NCBI GenBank assembly: GCA_023014485.1
Contig: JAJOZX010008848.1
Location: 23,501-87,500, forward strand
Reading direction: 5' to 3'
DNA from: Bathynomus jamesi
Taxonomy: Eukaryota; Arthropoda; Malacostraca; Isopoda; Cirolanidae
DNA length: 64,000 nucleotides
In this document: piece by piece, positions 33,691-45,336 of the stretch
How the letters are laid out: the number at the start of each line of letters is the position of its first letter
Numbering within the stretch: the first letter of the stretch is position 1
The notes under the pieces: generated by a model
What the model was told of the DNA's origin: nothing
The model's input: the letters and a program-made list of their open reading frames with translations, nothing else
Database searches by the model: none
Program-made: the position numbers and the translations under genes

Positions 33691-35105
33691 GGTAGAGTAA
33701 TTGGCACACTGAAACCAAATAAAACTGCTAATTTCGATAATATCTAGCTATACTATGATTATCAGAGAAGAGGCACTAACTACTTTGTCAGTCAATTATG
33801 CAGATTCTTGATGACTGGGAAAAGTAAATGTAGCCATTTACAAGAAGTGTAATAAACAGGAGGTAGAAACTAAATACAGGCCTGTTAATTTAACATCATT
33901 GGTAAGGAATATACTAAAAAGAATTATAAAGACTATTCATGAGCATTTGGGTAATTTAATCTTATTTAAATTTCCCAGGATGGATTTAGACCAAGGTCAT
34001 CTTGTTTGTCTAATCCAGTGGTATTTAACCTTTTTTGCACTGGTACCGTACCCCTTGAGTTAGCCAGCAAAACTGTAATTACCCGACTCCCCTTCTCAAA
34101 TGGCAAATATGAGAAAAGGAAAGTTTGGAAAGAGTAATAAGAGTTTAGTGGAACCATAACTTGGCTTTTTTTTTTTTTTTTTTGACAGTGGCACCAACTC
34201 ATTAACCCCCAAAAAGGCTGAATTACCTCCAGATTAAATACCACTGGTCTAATCTCTCAGGCATTTTGGAGTTTAACACTTCAAGTAGATGATGCACATG
34301 TCGATGTTATTTACTTGGATTTTAGTAAGGCATAAATTTGATGAGGTTCCACATGCATAGGAGACTTCTGTATAAATTAAAAGGTCTATGGAATATCAGG
34401 ATCAGTCATAAATTGGGAAGAATAAAGGTTACTAGACAGAGAACAGAGAGTAATTGTAAATGATCATAAATCAGGGTGGGTGGAAGTGAAAAGTGAAGTA
34501 CTGCAGGGATCAGTGTTAGGTCCATTACTCTTCATTGTATATCTAAATGATTTAGAGAGAGGAGTAGGTAGTAACATATCTGAAGTAAATTTGCGGGTGA
34601 TACAAATAGTAACTGTCCCAATCACAGAGAGAATTCCTAGAAATTGTAGAGGTTTAACAGATTAGATGTCTAGGTTAGTAAATGGCAGATGGGATTTAGT
34701 GTTCACAAATGTAAAGTCCTCCATGTTGGTAAAAACAATAGTAACTAGTTGGAATAAGTCTAAGAAAAAAATCTAGGCATTATAGTTAATAGTGAGCTAA
34801 GGTTTCCTAATAAGCAGTGCTTAAAAGTTAGGAATAAGGCAAATGAAGAGCTAGGTATTATTAAGAGAAAAGTTAGTTATGGTACAACAGAAGGAAGTCG
34901 TCTGTAGATTGTATAATACCTATGTTAGGCTCCACTTAGAAAACTGCAATAAAGGCTTGGTCACTTCACCATAGGCAAGATATATATACTTGGTATGCTG
35001 CAACATTGGGCAACCAAACTTCTCTGTAGCTTAAGAACGTTAGAATACAGTGAAAGATTAAAGGAATTGGGCATGTTTAGTTTTGAGGAGGTTTTTAAGA
35101 GGACG
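33690..35105 (+). pseudogene. Highly decayed CR1-like RT, interrupted by a MITE
   Basis: Fragments in shifting frames match the CR1 RT in order: a TGGRN/YRPVN-like region near 33,860-33,890, DGFRPRSSCLSNL at 33,978-34,015 (continuing at 34,255 after the MITE), DVIYLDFSKA near 34,300, VLQGSVLGPLLFIVYLNDLE at 34,500-34,556, and YNTYVRLHLENC near 34,910. Many stops and indels show it is old. The RT is on the plus strand, opposite to the CR1 copy at 570-8,100. Confidence 0.75.
34016..34246. mobile_element. 231-bp hAT MITE in the CR1 remnant
   Basis: The ends are cagtggtatttaaccttttt and the complementary taaataccactg. A perfect 8-bp duplication, gtctaatc, flanks it (34,008-34,015 and 34,247-34,254). 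Removing it rejoins the CR1 RT sequence. Confidence 0.9.
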
Positions 35106-35116
35106 TGTGATACAGA

Positions 35117-35705
35117 TGTGTAGGAGCATAATGGAAAATTCCTTTTCCTCACCTCCATTTGCATGGCTGTAAAATTTCCAAACACTTGTGCAAGAACCTC
35201 CACAAAGGAACGCTTATTTTACTTTTTGTTTCTTGGAAATGCCCATGAAATCTAAGCTTCACTGAGCCTATAAAAGTGCCAGTCCACTTCATGTCAACCT
35301 CATTCTCTCTCACTTGCTCATTGCTCAGGTCTCACTCAGTACTCGCTCTTCATCGGAGAGTGGCCTTCTGTCCTTTAAAACCCCATTCAAGCATACATAA
35401 AGTTAATCATCTCCATTGAGACCCACTACTATTTCATCTTCCTGGAAGTAACATCACTTCTGTAGGATGCAACTGGCGTCATCTGTCCACCTCACCTCAC
35501 CTCACTCAACATTCATTCACTTCGACCTGCGAAGCTTCATTTCCTTTCACCAAGCTCTCATCACACAGTCTGGCTTGTAGGCTCTTCCATCTTCAGAGTT
35601 ATCTTCCTCATCAGAATCTCAGTTCTGTAAACCTTGTGTAGGCTACCAGCTCATTTGACCTACCATTTATTTTGTTATGCTAAACTACTTTTCTATAGCC
35701 TACAA
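35117..35705 (-). repeat. Probable 3' LTR of a Gypsy element
   Basis: On the minus strand this 0.59-kb segment begins TGTAGG and ends CCTACA, and it lies immediately downstream of a minus-strand Gypsy integrase end. A purine-rich tract (ttaaagggttaag) sits just upstream of its minus-strand start, as a polypurine tract would. No second LTR is visible in the window, so the boundaries are inferred. Confidence 0.5.
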
Positions 35706-35779
35706 ACTTAACCCTTTAACGCCGAACTTTTTTGTAGGGTTAAGTCTAAATGCGTGTATTTGAAACTGTACATATTCGA

Positions 35780-36300
35780 CCCAGTAGGCTAGTGCAAATG
35801 TGGTGGTTTCAAATGATCAACAGAGAAAGTTTTGTGCTTGACATTGGGTTTCTGCACTATGAAGGATTTCTTGTGTTGTTTGAGAATATGCAGAGGTCCT
35901 TGGTAAAATACCATCAACTCTAATCCAAACATGAATAGAATTATAGAAGATTTGGGGCAAGATATATTGTTTGAGTGGAGTGAGGTCTGCCTTCTGGTAA
36001 GTGGAGAAAATCGATTTTGGTCTTTTGTTTGGCGAGTTCACTGATAAAATTTTGGTCAGATCAAGACATAGCTGAATTTCTGTTGATGAAAGGTTTTGGG
36101 AATAAGTTCACTGGTGACAGTAGTAAATGGGAATATCCAGATTCATTTGGAAGGCTACGTATGCCTAATAGAACAAAGGAGAGAGCAACCAGCCATTCCT
36201 GATGACGAATGGTGATGGCAGTCTTGAGAGTGTGATGGTATTGGTACCTATCCCTGGTTTCATGAATAATATTAGCTGTATTCTCTCTCATAACTGTGCA
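35780..36300 (-). pseudogene. Gypsy-type integrase C-terminal fragment
   Basis: Minus-strand frames 36,291-36,061 and 36,041-35,817 encode HHTLKTAITIRHQEWLVAL followed by SFVLLGIRS, the end of a Ty3/Gypsy integrase core. A shifted segment with WIRVDGILPR follows, which matches the usual (F)VRVD region before the C-terminal tail. The catalytic residues lie upstream and are absent here. A frameshift near 36,050 breaks it. Confidence 0.65.
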
Positions 36301-36787
36301 GAGCTGTCCTGGTTGGATTTCTTAGTCCAAGCAGTGTTTTAGAAGACTACCATACCTGCTATATTGAGTGCTATGTACTTTCTGGAAAGTGTGAGTAGAT
36401 AAAACATACATTTCAGAATGCAGAGTTTCAGAAGATAAGTGTGCACTGTCATTTTAATGTTTGTTGTTTAAAGAACATGTTTGTATATCAGTTGTAAATG
36501 AAATATGGAAAGCACTCACCACATACCTTTTTAACCTGTCTTTATTTTCTCATGCATATCTGCCATAACCACTCTTAAGAAATGAATCTAGTGAATCTCC
36601 CTATTTGACAAGTGAAAATGGCTGTGCAGCAAGAGTTACCATTTCATATAGAAAAACCAAAAACAAAAGTACAGTTTAAATTATAGAAATTGTATTCAAA
36701 ACTTAAATTTAATTGTGTTTACACCACCACCTCAGTGAATAAAAATTTTAAAGTTCTTTACAGATTTTATGCCTGCAATATTGCTGT
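36301..36787. other. Gene-free interval
   Basis: No coding region, RNA gene or terminal repeat is apparent between the Gypsy fragment and the next hAT. Confidence 0.5.
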
Positions 36788-36795
36788 AATAATAG

Positions 36796-39443
36796 CAGGG
36801 ATGGGGAGTCGGAGCTTTTTTGAAGAGTCGGGAGTCGGTAAAAACTCCCGACTCCCGACTCTGATTCAATTTCTATATGCCAACAATTTACCAGAATACT
36901 ACTCTGCCCTAAATAAATATCTTCCTGAACTAATTCTAGATTCACATTTCCACATTTGATTTATTGTTCTGGTAAATCTTAGCAAATGAATTTCATATTT
37001 CTATTTTCTATTTCAGGATACTAGGTACCATATAAAAATTAGCAATATATTAATTATTAATTTAATTAGCCCCTATTAGTAATGAGTCGTGGGCCTAGTA
37101 TAAAATCAGCAGTCTTTTAATATTTTAAGCTAAATGAGGATGAAAGTATTTTTATTTGTCAAGTAGAAAAGGATGGTAAAGAGTGTAATGCAAAAATTAG
37201 TGCTTACACTGGGAAACATGCTAATGCTCCAACTAGAGCCTCAAACTTGAAACGCCATCTACGAAACGAACATCCCAATATTTATAAGGTTGTAGATCAG
37301 CATGATAAGGAAATCCAGAAACCTACTTCTAGTCAGGCCAGTACCTCTATTTCAAAAAGCAAACAAGTCTGTTACAAAATTTTTCCACAGTGAGAGAATT
37401 ACAATATCAATGACAAAAGGAAAATTTAAAAAAATACCTTATAGATTTAGTTGTAAAGAATGGGGTTGCACTTACATTATTTTCCTCCCCAGCTTTCTGT
37501 GGATTAAATGGAGAAATAGCGGCAAAACTAGGAGTGTCATTAGAGAGACATGATATTTGAAACATGATTTTAAAGGAAGCAGAAAGCCAGAAAACTTTAT
37601 TGAAAACAATGCTGCAAGGAAAATTCTTCTTTCTTAAGATGGATGCCTGCACGAGACAAAGAATTAATTATATGGCAATAAATGTTCAGTTCATTGATGA
37701 TGAAGGAAAACTAGTTATACGTACTCTGGCAGTGAAGGACACTGAAACTCAACATTCAAGCGAATACCTGACCAAGCTAATTGAAACCCTCTTGACAGTA
37801 TATGAAATCACTAAAGAGCAAATATTATCAATTGTTACTGATAATGCTTCAAATATGACAAGTACAGTACAGAAACTTAATGATGGTGAAGTAAAAGGAG
37901 ATCTTTTTGAAGACAGTAGTGAAGAAGATACGGATGAAACTGCTGACAAACTTGACAGTGTTGACACTGTAGACAATGATTTTGCCGGATTCTCAAATAT
38001 CCCCCATATGCGATGTGCAGTCCACACATTGCAACTGGCAATTCGTGATGGGTTAAAAGAAAGGAATGCTGCTAATGTAGTAGGTAGGTTACGCAACATA
38101 GTAGTGGCTGCAAGAACGCCTAAACTTGATGCAATATTAAAACGTCGATCCAGAAAAGGTGCAGTTATAGATCAAGCTACACATTGGGGGAGTACCTATG
38201 AAATGATTAAGTGCCTTCTTGAATTGAAGCCATACCTTATCGATATGGCAAACCCAGATGTAACAATGACTGATATCCAGTGGCAGCAGGCAAGTCAACT
38301 TGAGGCATTACTTAAGTACCCATATGTGGTTACAAAGAAGTTTCAAGCAGCTGAATTGACACCTGGCACATTTTACAAGGAATGGAAAAATATTAATTAT
38401 AAACTATCTCAAATTGGTGGCATTGTTGCAGATGGTATAAGAATGTCTATACAGCGTAGAGAAGAAAATTTACTAAATAATGACATGCTATTGGCTGCAG
38501 TTTATGTAGATCCTATGCACAGGGTACTTTTAACTGAAGAACAGATTGCTAGAGGAAAGTCAGCTCTGTGTGATGTAGCTGTGCGAATGAAAATGTTAAA
38601 TGAAACAGATGCCGCAAGTAATTCAGAATTTGAAAGCTGCTCTAGTCCTGCCATTATGCAAAGCTCCTGCTCAAACTCTGAAGAAGAAATGGATTTTGAA
38701 AAATATCTTGATAATGAAGAAAAATCAAAAAAGTTAAGCGATGCTGTTTGAGTCAAGATGATAAACCTATAAAAATAACCCCATTGACCAAATTCAGAGA
38801 AGACTTTAATGCAGCTTTAACAAAAATAGAGAAATTTGATCATTCATTAAAACTTGATGTGATGAATGCCATACCAAAGTATCCTGAATTAGTGCAAGAT
38901 GTAGCCAGAACTGTTACTGCATTGCCACCAACACAAGTCAGCGTTGAAAGATTATTTTCAGCTCTTCGGTTAATTAAATCCCGCCTATGGGCTAATTGAA
39001 GGAGGACATAATTGATGCTATACTTTTCTTAAGAACAAATTCTCCTTAGAGAGTTAAATTATTAAGTATGTTTTTTTAGCCCTTTTTTAATATTTAGCTT
39101 CAATATTAGCTTAGCATGTAATATATAATGGAAACAAAATATTCTTTACCAACTTTTTTTTATTTAGCTACGGTACCGTACGCAACATTAAAATTTTAAA
39201 ATTGTTAACCTAATGAGGTTATAAATATTTTATACGAGATCAATTTCTTTTTCTGTTAATTTTTATTTTTGTGTAATACAACATTAAAATTGTATTAAAT
39301 TACTAAACTATATTATTATCGTACCTACTTTATTACATTTATTTATACTTATATATTTGAAAGAGTCGGGAGTCGGAGTCAGTTTTTAAAAATACTGACT
39401 CGGAGTCGGGAGTTGGTTGTTTTTGGCCGACTCCCCATCCTTG
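36796..39443 (+). mobile_element. 2.6-kb hAT transposon with transposase
   Basis: The ends are cagggatggggagtcgg at 36,796 and the complementary ccgactccccatccttg at 39,443. The perfect 8-bp duplication aataatag lies on both sides (36,788-36,795 and 39,444-39,451). Subterminal repeats of gagtcgg/ccgactc are present at both ends, like those of the hAT at 9,231-12,676, so the two belong to related families. The interior encodes a recognisable transposase. Confidence 0.9.
37082..38999 (+). pseudogene. hAT transposase, BED finger to dimerisation domain
   Basis: From the ATG at 37,082 a stop follows after 12 codons. The frame then continues with a BED-type zinc finger (FICQVEKDGKECNAK...SNLKRHLRNEHP). 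After breaks near 37,380-37,560 a 395-residue open stretch (37,564-38,751) carries the RNase H-like core: FLKMDAC, IVTDNASNM and RCAVHTLQLAI. The C-terminal hAT dimerisation region follows at 38,748-38,999 (ALPPTQVSVERLFSALRLIKS). It would cut and paste the element. Only a few disabling changes are visible, so it was active not long ago. Confidence 0.85.
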
Positions 39444-39451
39444 AATAATAG

Positions 39452-40669
39452 TCCAAATTTTTTTAGGTTTTGGTCAAACAGGACAAAAAGTTCATGCAGA
39501 TGAGCATTGATAATTCAACATTCCAAAGTCTAGCGACCCCCAAAATTTGGCACATTTTCAAATAGTAGTAGTAAACTCATATTTTCACTGTCAATTTTCT
39601 CCAAAACCCAGTATCACATGTTTTGAGACTCGTTGCATTGTTGTTCCAGCCCTGCTGTAGCCCACACCCACACCCTCCATGCTTTCTCTCTGTTTATGTG
39701 TGGTTGTCACATGTTTTGCTCACTCTTTGTCCATTCTTTCTGTGCTTAAAATGCTTAGAATATATACAGTACATTCCAAAATTTGGAAAATTCCATGATC
39801 TAGCAACTGCTTGCTCCCCAAGGGTGCTGGATTATTGAAATTTGTCCCTATTAAACAAAAAATTTTATCCCTGAAATTATTAATGCTTACTCATATAGCT
39901 GTATGCTACTCAAATATCAAAGATGTTCAGTTCAGTTGAAACCAGAATGGTAAGTTTGCTGGTGTGTAACTGCCAGCTGGATTAAACTAGGATCATCCAC
40001 ATTGTAGTATATATAAGGTAATGTTTATTATGCTTCTGTTTTTGAATGTCTTTGGAAGTTTGCCTCTGAAGTGTTTGCACAGGGGTTTGTGGAATGTGTT
40101 CTGCCTTATTTTTGTCTAACACATTTTAAAATATTTCCATACATTTGATTTTTTGTGCCATCATCAAATTTCTAAAATTTATATTAAAAATAAGATGTTA
40201 CAATATTAAGGAAATTATTGATCACAGAAGCTGAAGTTATAATAAAGGTTGCTTCATGGTAATGAATCCAATTTTGGGATATCTTAGGGGTATTTTATGT
40301 AAACAACAAAATCAGAATTTCTTCCACAGAAATTTTTTTTTACATGAGTCACGTGAGAAAATGTAAATTTTTACTTTTTCACTGGTTTCAGAGGAAAAAA
40401 GAACAGAAAGTTGCCTTTAACCAAAGTTCACATCCTCGTATCTAACACATTTCTATTTTTTATTTCACGCTTTAAGTTTTGTAATTTGGAGTCTAAACTC
40501 TTAAATTAAGAATATAATATTACTATCATAAGCGGCGTACCCCCTTGCCAGTGAAGATATTTTGACATTTTAAACTGAAAAATGAGTAAACATTTACTTT
40601 GTGTTTGGGCTATGTAACATATTTTGTAAATTGTAGCACTTTAGCATATTCACTCAATCTAGTGAATGT
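39452..40669. other. Gene-free interval
   Basis: AT-rich sequence with no coding pattern that I can support. The open stretch at 39,623-39,838 lacks recognisable features. Confidence 0.5.
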
Positions 40670-40954
40670 AGTCTAGTAGTATGCTAATCAATCCTACTTG
40701 CTCCCCCTCCCCCTTGCACGCTAATGTTCACTGGCCAACAAGTATTTTTCATCAGATATAATTATGGGTAGGTTAGATAGCTGTTGGGATGATGCTGATT
40801 CGAAATCTGTTTTTGGTTTTCCTCTAGCACGTCTAGTTTTCGAGATGACCGATCATAATATATAAGTACGGTAGTATAATATACCAGGGCCACTCAATAT
40901 ATTTTGCCCCACCTTTCTTTCCAAGTTTCCTTGTAAGTTTCCTCTAGATGCTAA

Positions 40955-42090
40955 TGTATTTTTGTGTTTCCTGGATGCCTCTAAAGCATTTGATCATGTT
41001 AATCTAAAGAATTTGATCATGTTAATCATGACAAATTATTCATGAAACTTGTAGATTGTAATGTACCTGGTTACTTGGTCCATATATTAATATTCTGGTA
41101 TAATCACCAGACAATAATTGTAAGATGGGGGTAGGGTTAATTCAGAGCCATTCTCTGTTACCAATGGTGTCAGGCAGGGAGGGATACTATCCCCCTATTT
41201 ATTCAATGTTTATATGGATAATCTATCTGTTGTGCTGTACACCTGTAAAATAGGCTGCTATATTGGTACAATGATTGTTAATCATCTGATGTATGCAGAT
41301 GATCTAGTTCTTATTTCTCCATCTGTAAAAGGGCTCGGCACACTTTTGAAGGTGTGTGAAAGGTATGGGAAGGATAATGACAAAATATAATCCTGATAAA
41401 AGTCATGTTATGATTATGAAGACCAAGGCCTATAAGTATATAAAATTTCCTGAATTTAAATTGAATGGTATGGTGCTGTCAGAAGTAACCCAGACTAAGT
41501 ATCTTGGCCACATACTAACGAATAGTCTTTCAGATGACTGATATTCTAAGGCAATGTAGACAATTATATGCTCAGGGAAATACTTTGGTTAGAAAATTTC
41601 ATGTGTGTTCATTAGATGCTAAGTTGATTTTGTTCAAAACTTTTTGTACTCCAATGTATACAGCTCATTTGTGGTGGAACTACAGGATGTATAATTTGAG
41701 GAAATTATATTGCATATAATAATATTTTTAGGAGTCTATTAAGGACTCCAAGATTTGTAAATGGTGCTCCTTCTAGTGTCAGTATGCTGTTTGTAGTCAA
41801 TAAGGTGCCTAACTGTGCCAGTGTCATTCGCAATTTTGTATTTAGATTTATCACTAGGCTTGGTGAGTCAGTCAATATGATAATAGAAGCTATGGTTAGT
41901 GGACTGGTCTCCGATATATTTTATAAATCTCAAATCTGGGAGCATTGGCATAGGCATTTGTATGGTCATTATACACAATGATTCACTGGCGTACTTAGTT
42001 AGTGCTCCAGACAACTATCTCTTAATCTTCTATGGATCTCTTGTATAATGTTTGTACCTGTTGCGTCTGAAATAAAGTTTGTTTGTTTTT
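40955..42090 (+). pseudogene. Non-LTR reverse transcriptase fragment
   Basis: The plus-strand frames contain FLDASKAFDHVN (first catalytic Asp), NGVRQGGILSPYLFNVYMDNL, and HLMYADDLVLISPS with the catalytic YADD. TKYLGHILT follows, then a shifted C-terminal part to about 41,980. The element's 3' end near 42,068-42,090 has aataaag and gtttgtttgtttt repeats. The 5' two thirds are missing, and frameshifts occur near 41,040, 41,365 and 41,540. The clade is not certain. Confidence 0.75.
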
Positions 42091-43090
42091 CCAGAAATTT
42101 TGTACACAAGTAGTTAAATACCTTTTTTACAAGTTTTTATTTTTCTACATAGTCTCCATCCTTTTCTACGGCTTTCGTCCACCTCGAAACAAGGGCCTTT
42201 ATTCCTTGCTGGTAAAAGTCTGTTGGGTTCCACTGGAGCCACCTCTTACCCTCCTCAACAATCTCATCATCACTCTGAAACTTTCTTCCTTCATTGGCCC
42301 AAACAAATGGAAGTCTGAAGGTGCCAGATCTGGGCTGTATGGAGGGTGGGGTAACACAGTCAAGCACAGTTTTGTGATGGCCTCCTTTGTTTGCAAACTG
42401 TTGTGTGGTATTGTGCAAAACAAGGATGTCTTCCAGTTTTTTCTCTGGTCAAACTCACTTTATACATGTCTGGAGTCTCTGTAGATCAGTGGTTCTTAAC
42501 CTTTTTACTACCATGCCCCCTCTAGGAATTGGTCCTTCCCTCCACGCCCCCCTTCAATCAAAATAACATTCTCAATAACTTCTCAATATTAGCCCATGCT
42601 CTCGTTAAGAGAATAACAAATACAATTAGAGAAATTCCTGTTTCTAGGGGGGCGCGCCCCCCAGGTTAAGAACCACTGCTGTAGATGGTGGCCATAACCT
42701 TTCCTGCAGAGGGAGCCATTTTGAACTTTTTCTTGCATGAGGAGTCTGCATGATACCACTCTATGGATTGGCGTTTTGTTTCAGGTTCATAGTTGTGCTT
42801 CGATCAACAACAGCATCTCCGTAAACGTTTTGTAGACGTTTGTGAATATTTCCAACTGTTTCCTTCTCTGCGGTCAAGAACTCGATAACAGCTCTGTTTA
42901 TGATGCACATCACTGTCAGACGCCATTTTCGAAACTGCGTTAACCATCAGTTTTATACAAGGCCGTTTAAAAGCGGTTTTATACAAGGAGGGGAGGTTCA
43001 AACTGGAAAAATCCGATGTTGAAGTGCAGAAAGTTCAAACTTATGGCCCAAAAGACATTTCAGCCTTATGGTCTATTATTTAGCTAAGAA
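42090..43090 (-). pseudogene. Mariner (SETMAR-like) element, internally deleted
   Basis: On the minus strand the N-terminal half (about 42,960-42,690) has the helix-turn-helix region and NYEPETKRQS..., then KKFKMAPSAGKVM. After a MITE (42,487-42,678) and a deletion the C-terminal part reads LPHPPYSPDLAPSDFHLFGPM (third Asp of the DD34D triad), then by frameshift FYQQGIKALVSRW and GDYVEK. The segment with the middle Asp is missing, so it cannot be active. Confidence 0.75.
42487..42678. mobile_element. 192-bp hAT MITE inside the mariner
   Basis: The TIRs are cagtggttcttaaccttttt and the complementary aggttaagaaccactg, with a perfect 8-bp duplication ctgtagat (42,479-42,486 and 42,679-42,686). 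The palindromic centre of the right arm has ggggggcgcgcccccc. There is no coding capacity. Confidence 0.93.
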
Positions 43091-43597
43091 ATAATAGTGG
43101 GGCAAAATATATTGAGTGCCCCTAGTACTTTTACGATAAATTGTGCTGAAATTAACACGAGTCATATTTCGATAACTAGATGTGCTAGAGGAAAACCGAA
43201 AACAGATTTGGAATTAGCATACAAAACTGGTCTAGAAAAGTGTTTATACATCTTTGATGAGAGAAAAAAGTTCAATTTTGTCAACCACTGATTACTATTT
43301 GTGATATGAACTATTTGTCTGCCAATAAACTTTTCATTTTTATTTCAAATAAGTTGCATACAAGGAAACTTTAACAAAAGAATATTAGAAACAGCCTATG
43401 AAACATTTGAAAAACTTGAGACACTCAAAGTGTATGAAACGCAAGAGCCTAGAAAAATTAGAATAAATAATTTTTTATTTTAGCATAGTCTCTTCACCCT
43501 CTATAATGTTAAATCACCTTTTTTGAAAGTTCTAAAATTACCAAATTTGTTCATTTTTCTAAAATAGTTTTACACTAACCATACAAAAACGCATTAC

Positions 43598-44106
43598 TAG
43601 GGCTGTACCGATATCGCTTTTTAGCCGAGAACCGATACCGATAATTAAAAACATTATCGGCCGATAACCGATATCCAGCTAGGGTTTATTAGTTTGTCAT
43701 ATTTTTGTAACATTCATAATTTCTCTGTTGAAAATTTAGCAACAAAGCAATAATCCTTTTCGTTAAAGATGGCAACACTGCATTAGATGTCATAGTTTTG
43801 TTTGTTATACAATTGGACTGTGGGCATATGTTGAGCTTAGTAAATGTTTTTTTAACCAGCAAGCTGGGTTAATATTGTGAGCTATGACTACAAGATAGTG
43901 TTTTGGTTTTCTAGGCTTTATACCTATTTCTCAAAGGATTTACACTCGTTTGATTGGCTGTCTAAAAAGAAAATTGGGTAAAATTTATGTGCTGCATTTC
44001 TTAGGACCTAGGCTATGATTAACCTGCAGCATTACTTTTGAAATATCGGCCGATACCGATAAAAATCTAGTGATATCACCGATAGCGATATATCGGTACA
44101 TCCCTA
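43598..44106. mobile_element. 509-bp hAT MITE with ATCGG-rich ends
   Basis: The left end tagggctgtaccgatatcg and the right end tatcggtacatcccta are complementary, with further cgataaccgata repeats inside. The flanking 8-mers cgcattac and cacattac match at 7 of 8. It has no coding capacity. Confidence 0.8.
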
Positions 44107-44520
44107 CACATTACCATAGTTTTTCTTTTTGAAAGTAGGAAAAAAATCTAAAGAAGCGCGCGCACGCAAAACAGTATGGGTTTTGTGGATCTTGGATGGT
44201 GCTAAAGGCTTATTAAGTTGCTTGTTAAGAACTTTCAGAATTTAATTTTAAAAAAATAAAGAAATTTTAGTTTTATAAAGTGTTCCACTCTGTCATATGA
44301 ATAAAAATAATGTTAAATCTATTATTTAAACTTAGCATAACATATACTGTGTTACATTTTGGATAACATGAAACCCCTCAGGCATAGTGAGCCTATATAT
44401 CACGGTAACTAATTATTATAGGATATTTTCAGGAACACAGGTCTGCTTTGAAAGAATTTACGAGTCTTAATTCATAATTAGATTTACTATATTTAGAAAA
44501 AAAAGGTTGCGTGAAATACC
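44107..44520. other. Interval upstream of the giant exon
   Basis: AT-rich. A plausible splice acceptor (gatattttcag, ending at about 44,432) lies 88 bp before the ATG at 44,521, so the exon may begin there and be internal. No promoter is recognisable. Confidence 0.35.
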
Positions 44521-45302
44521 ATGTTCCAATCAAGTTTACCAGTACTCTCTCAGATTCCCAATTCACTCATTACTCAGAGTGGTACTAGTAACTATGTGCC
44601 ATTAGGTTCGTCTGCTAAAAGTGCTACTTTTGGTATACGTAAAAACTTCAAGAATGTAAATTATACCATGTTTGATCAGAAAGTTTGTAATTCAAATGCT
44701 AATACCTCAATAGTTATATCTAAAGGCCAACATAATCAAGATGAAGAAGAATTAAAAACTATAGAATTTATTGAAACAAAAGGTGTTGTAGAGAATCCTT
44801 TTGTGATTCAGATGTGTACTGGAAAATGCTCCGCAAACCAGCGCAACATGAAAATAAGTTGCGCGCATCATGACAAAAATTTAGCATCTGATGTAATCAT
44901 TAAAAATGGTAACATTCTTCCCGCAAAAATTGTGAATGCAAATATAAAAAATTTAATTCAAGCTGCTTGTTTTTTATCATCATCAAGTCATCCATATCAC
45001 AGAACACTCGCCAACCTTATAAAGGAAACAAACAAAGGATATTTGTAATTTGAATGCTGCTCTTAATGAACGTAGGAAAAGTAGAATGGCCTTATCTCTT
45101 CAAAGGACATGCGCTTCTTACTTTAACAGTCTTCCAAATTCCGACAAAAATGGTAAGAATAATAAAATCACAGCTACAGATAAGAATATTCCAAAAATGC
45201 TTGCTGATACTTGGCATTCAAATAATTGTGAGTGTTATAAAATTAATAATAATAGAAGTTCAGTTCATGAAGATCATGATTCATCATTATCTTCAGAACA
45301 AA

Positions 45303-45336
<34 letters not shown>

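Larger units (their letters stand above)
40670..43340. mobile_element. Composite bounded by long inverted repeats
   Basis: Arms at about 40,690-40,912 and 43,098-43,320 are diverged complements. The best-matched parts are ttttcctctagcac with its complement and cactcaatatattttgcccc with its complement. Between them lie a non-LTR RT fragment with a retrotransposon 3' tail (to about 42,090) and a broken mariner (42,090-43,090). Either a long-TIR element took up two insertions or an inverted duplication was filled later. The outer limits are uncertain. Confidence 0.6.

Noticed and set aside
35273..35280. TATAAAAG promoter-like box
   Set aside because: It lies on the plus strand within an LTR whose element is oriented on minus, and no transcription unit starts nearby.
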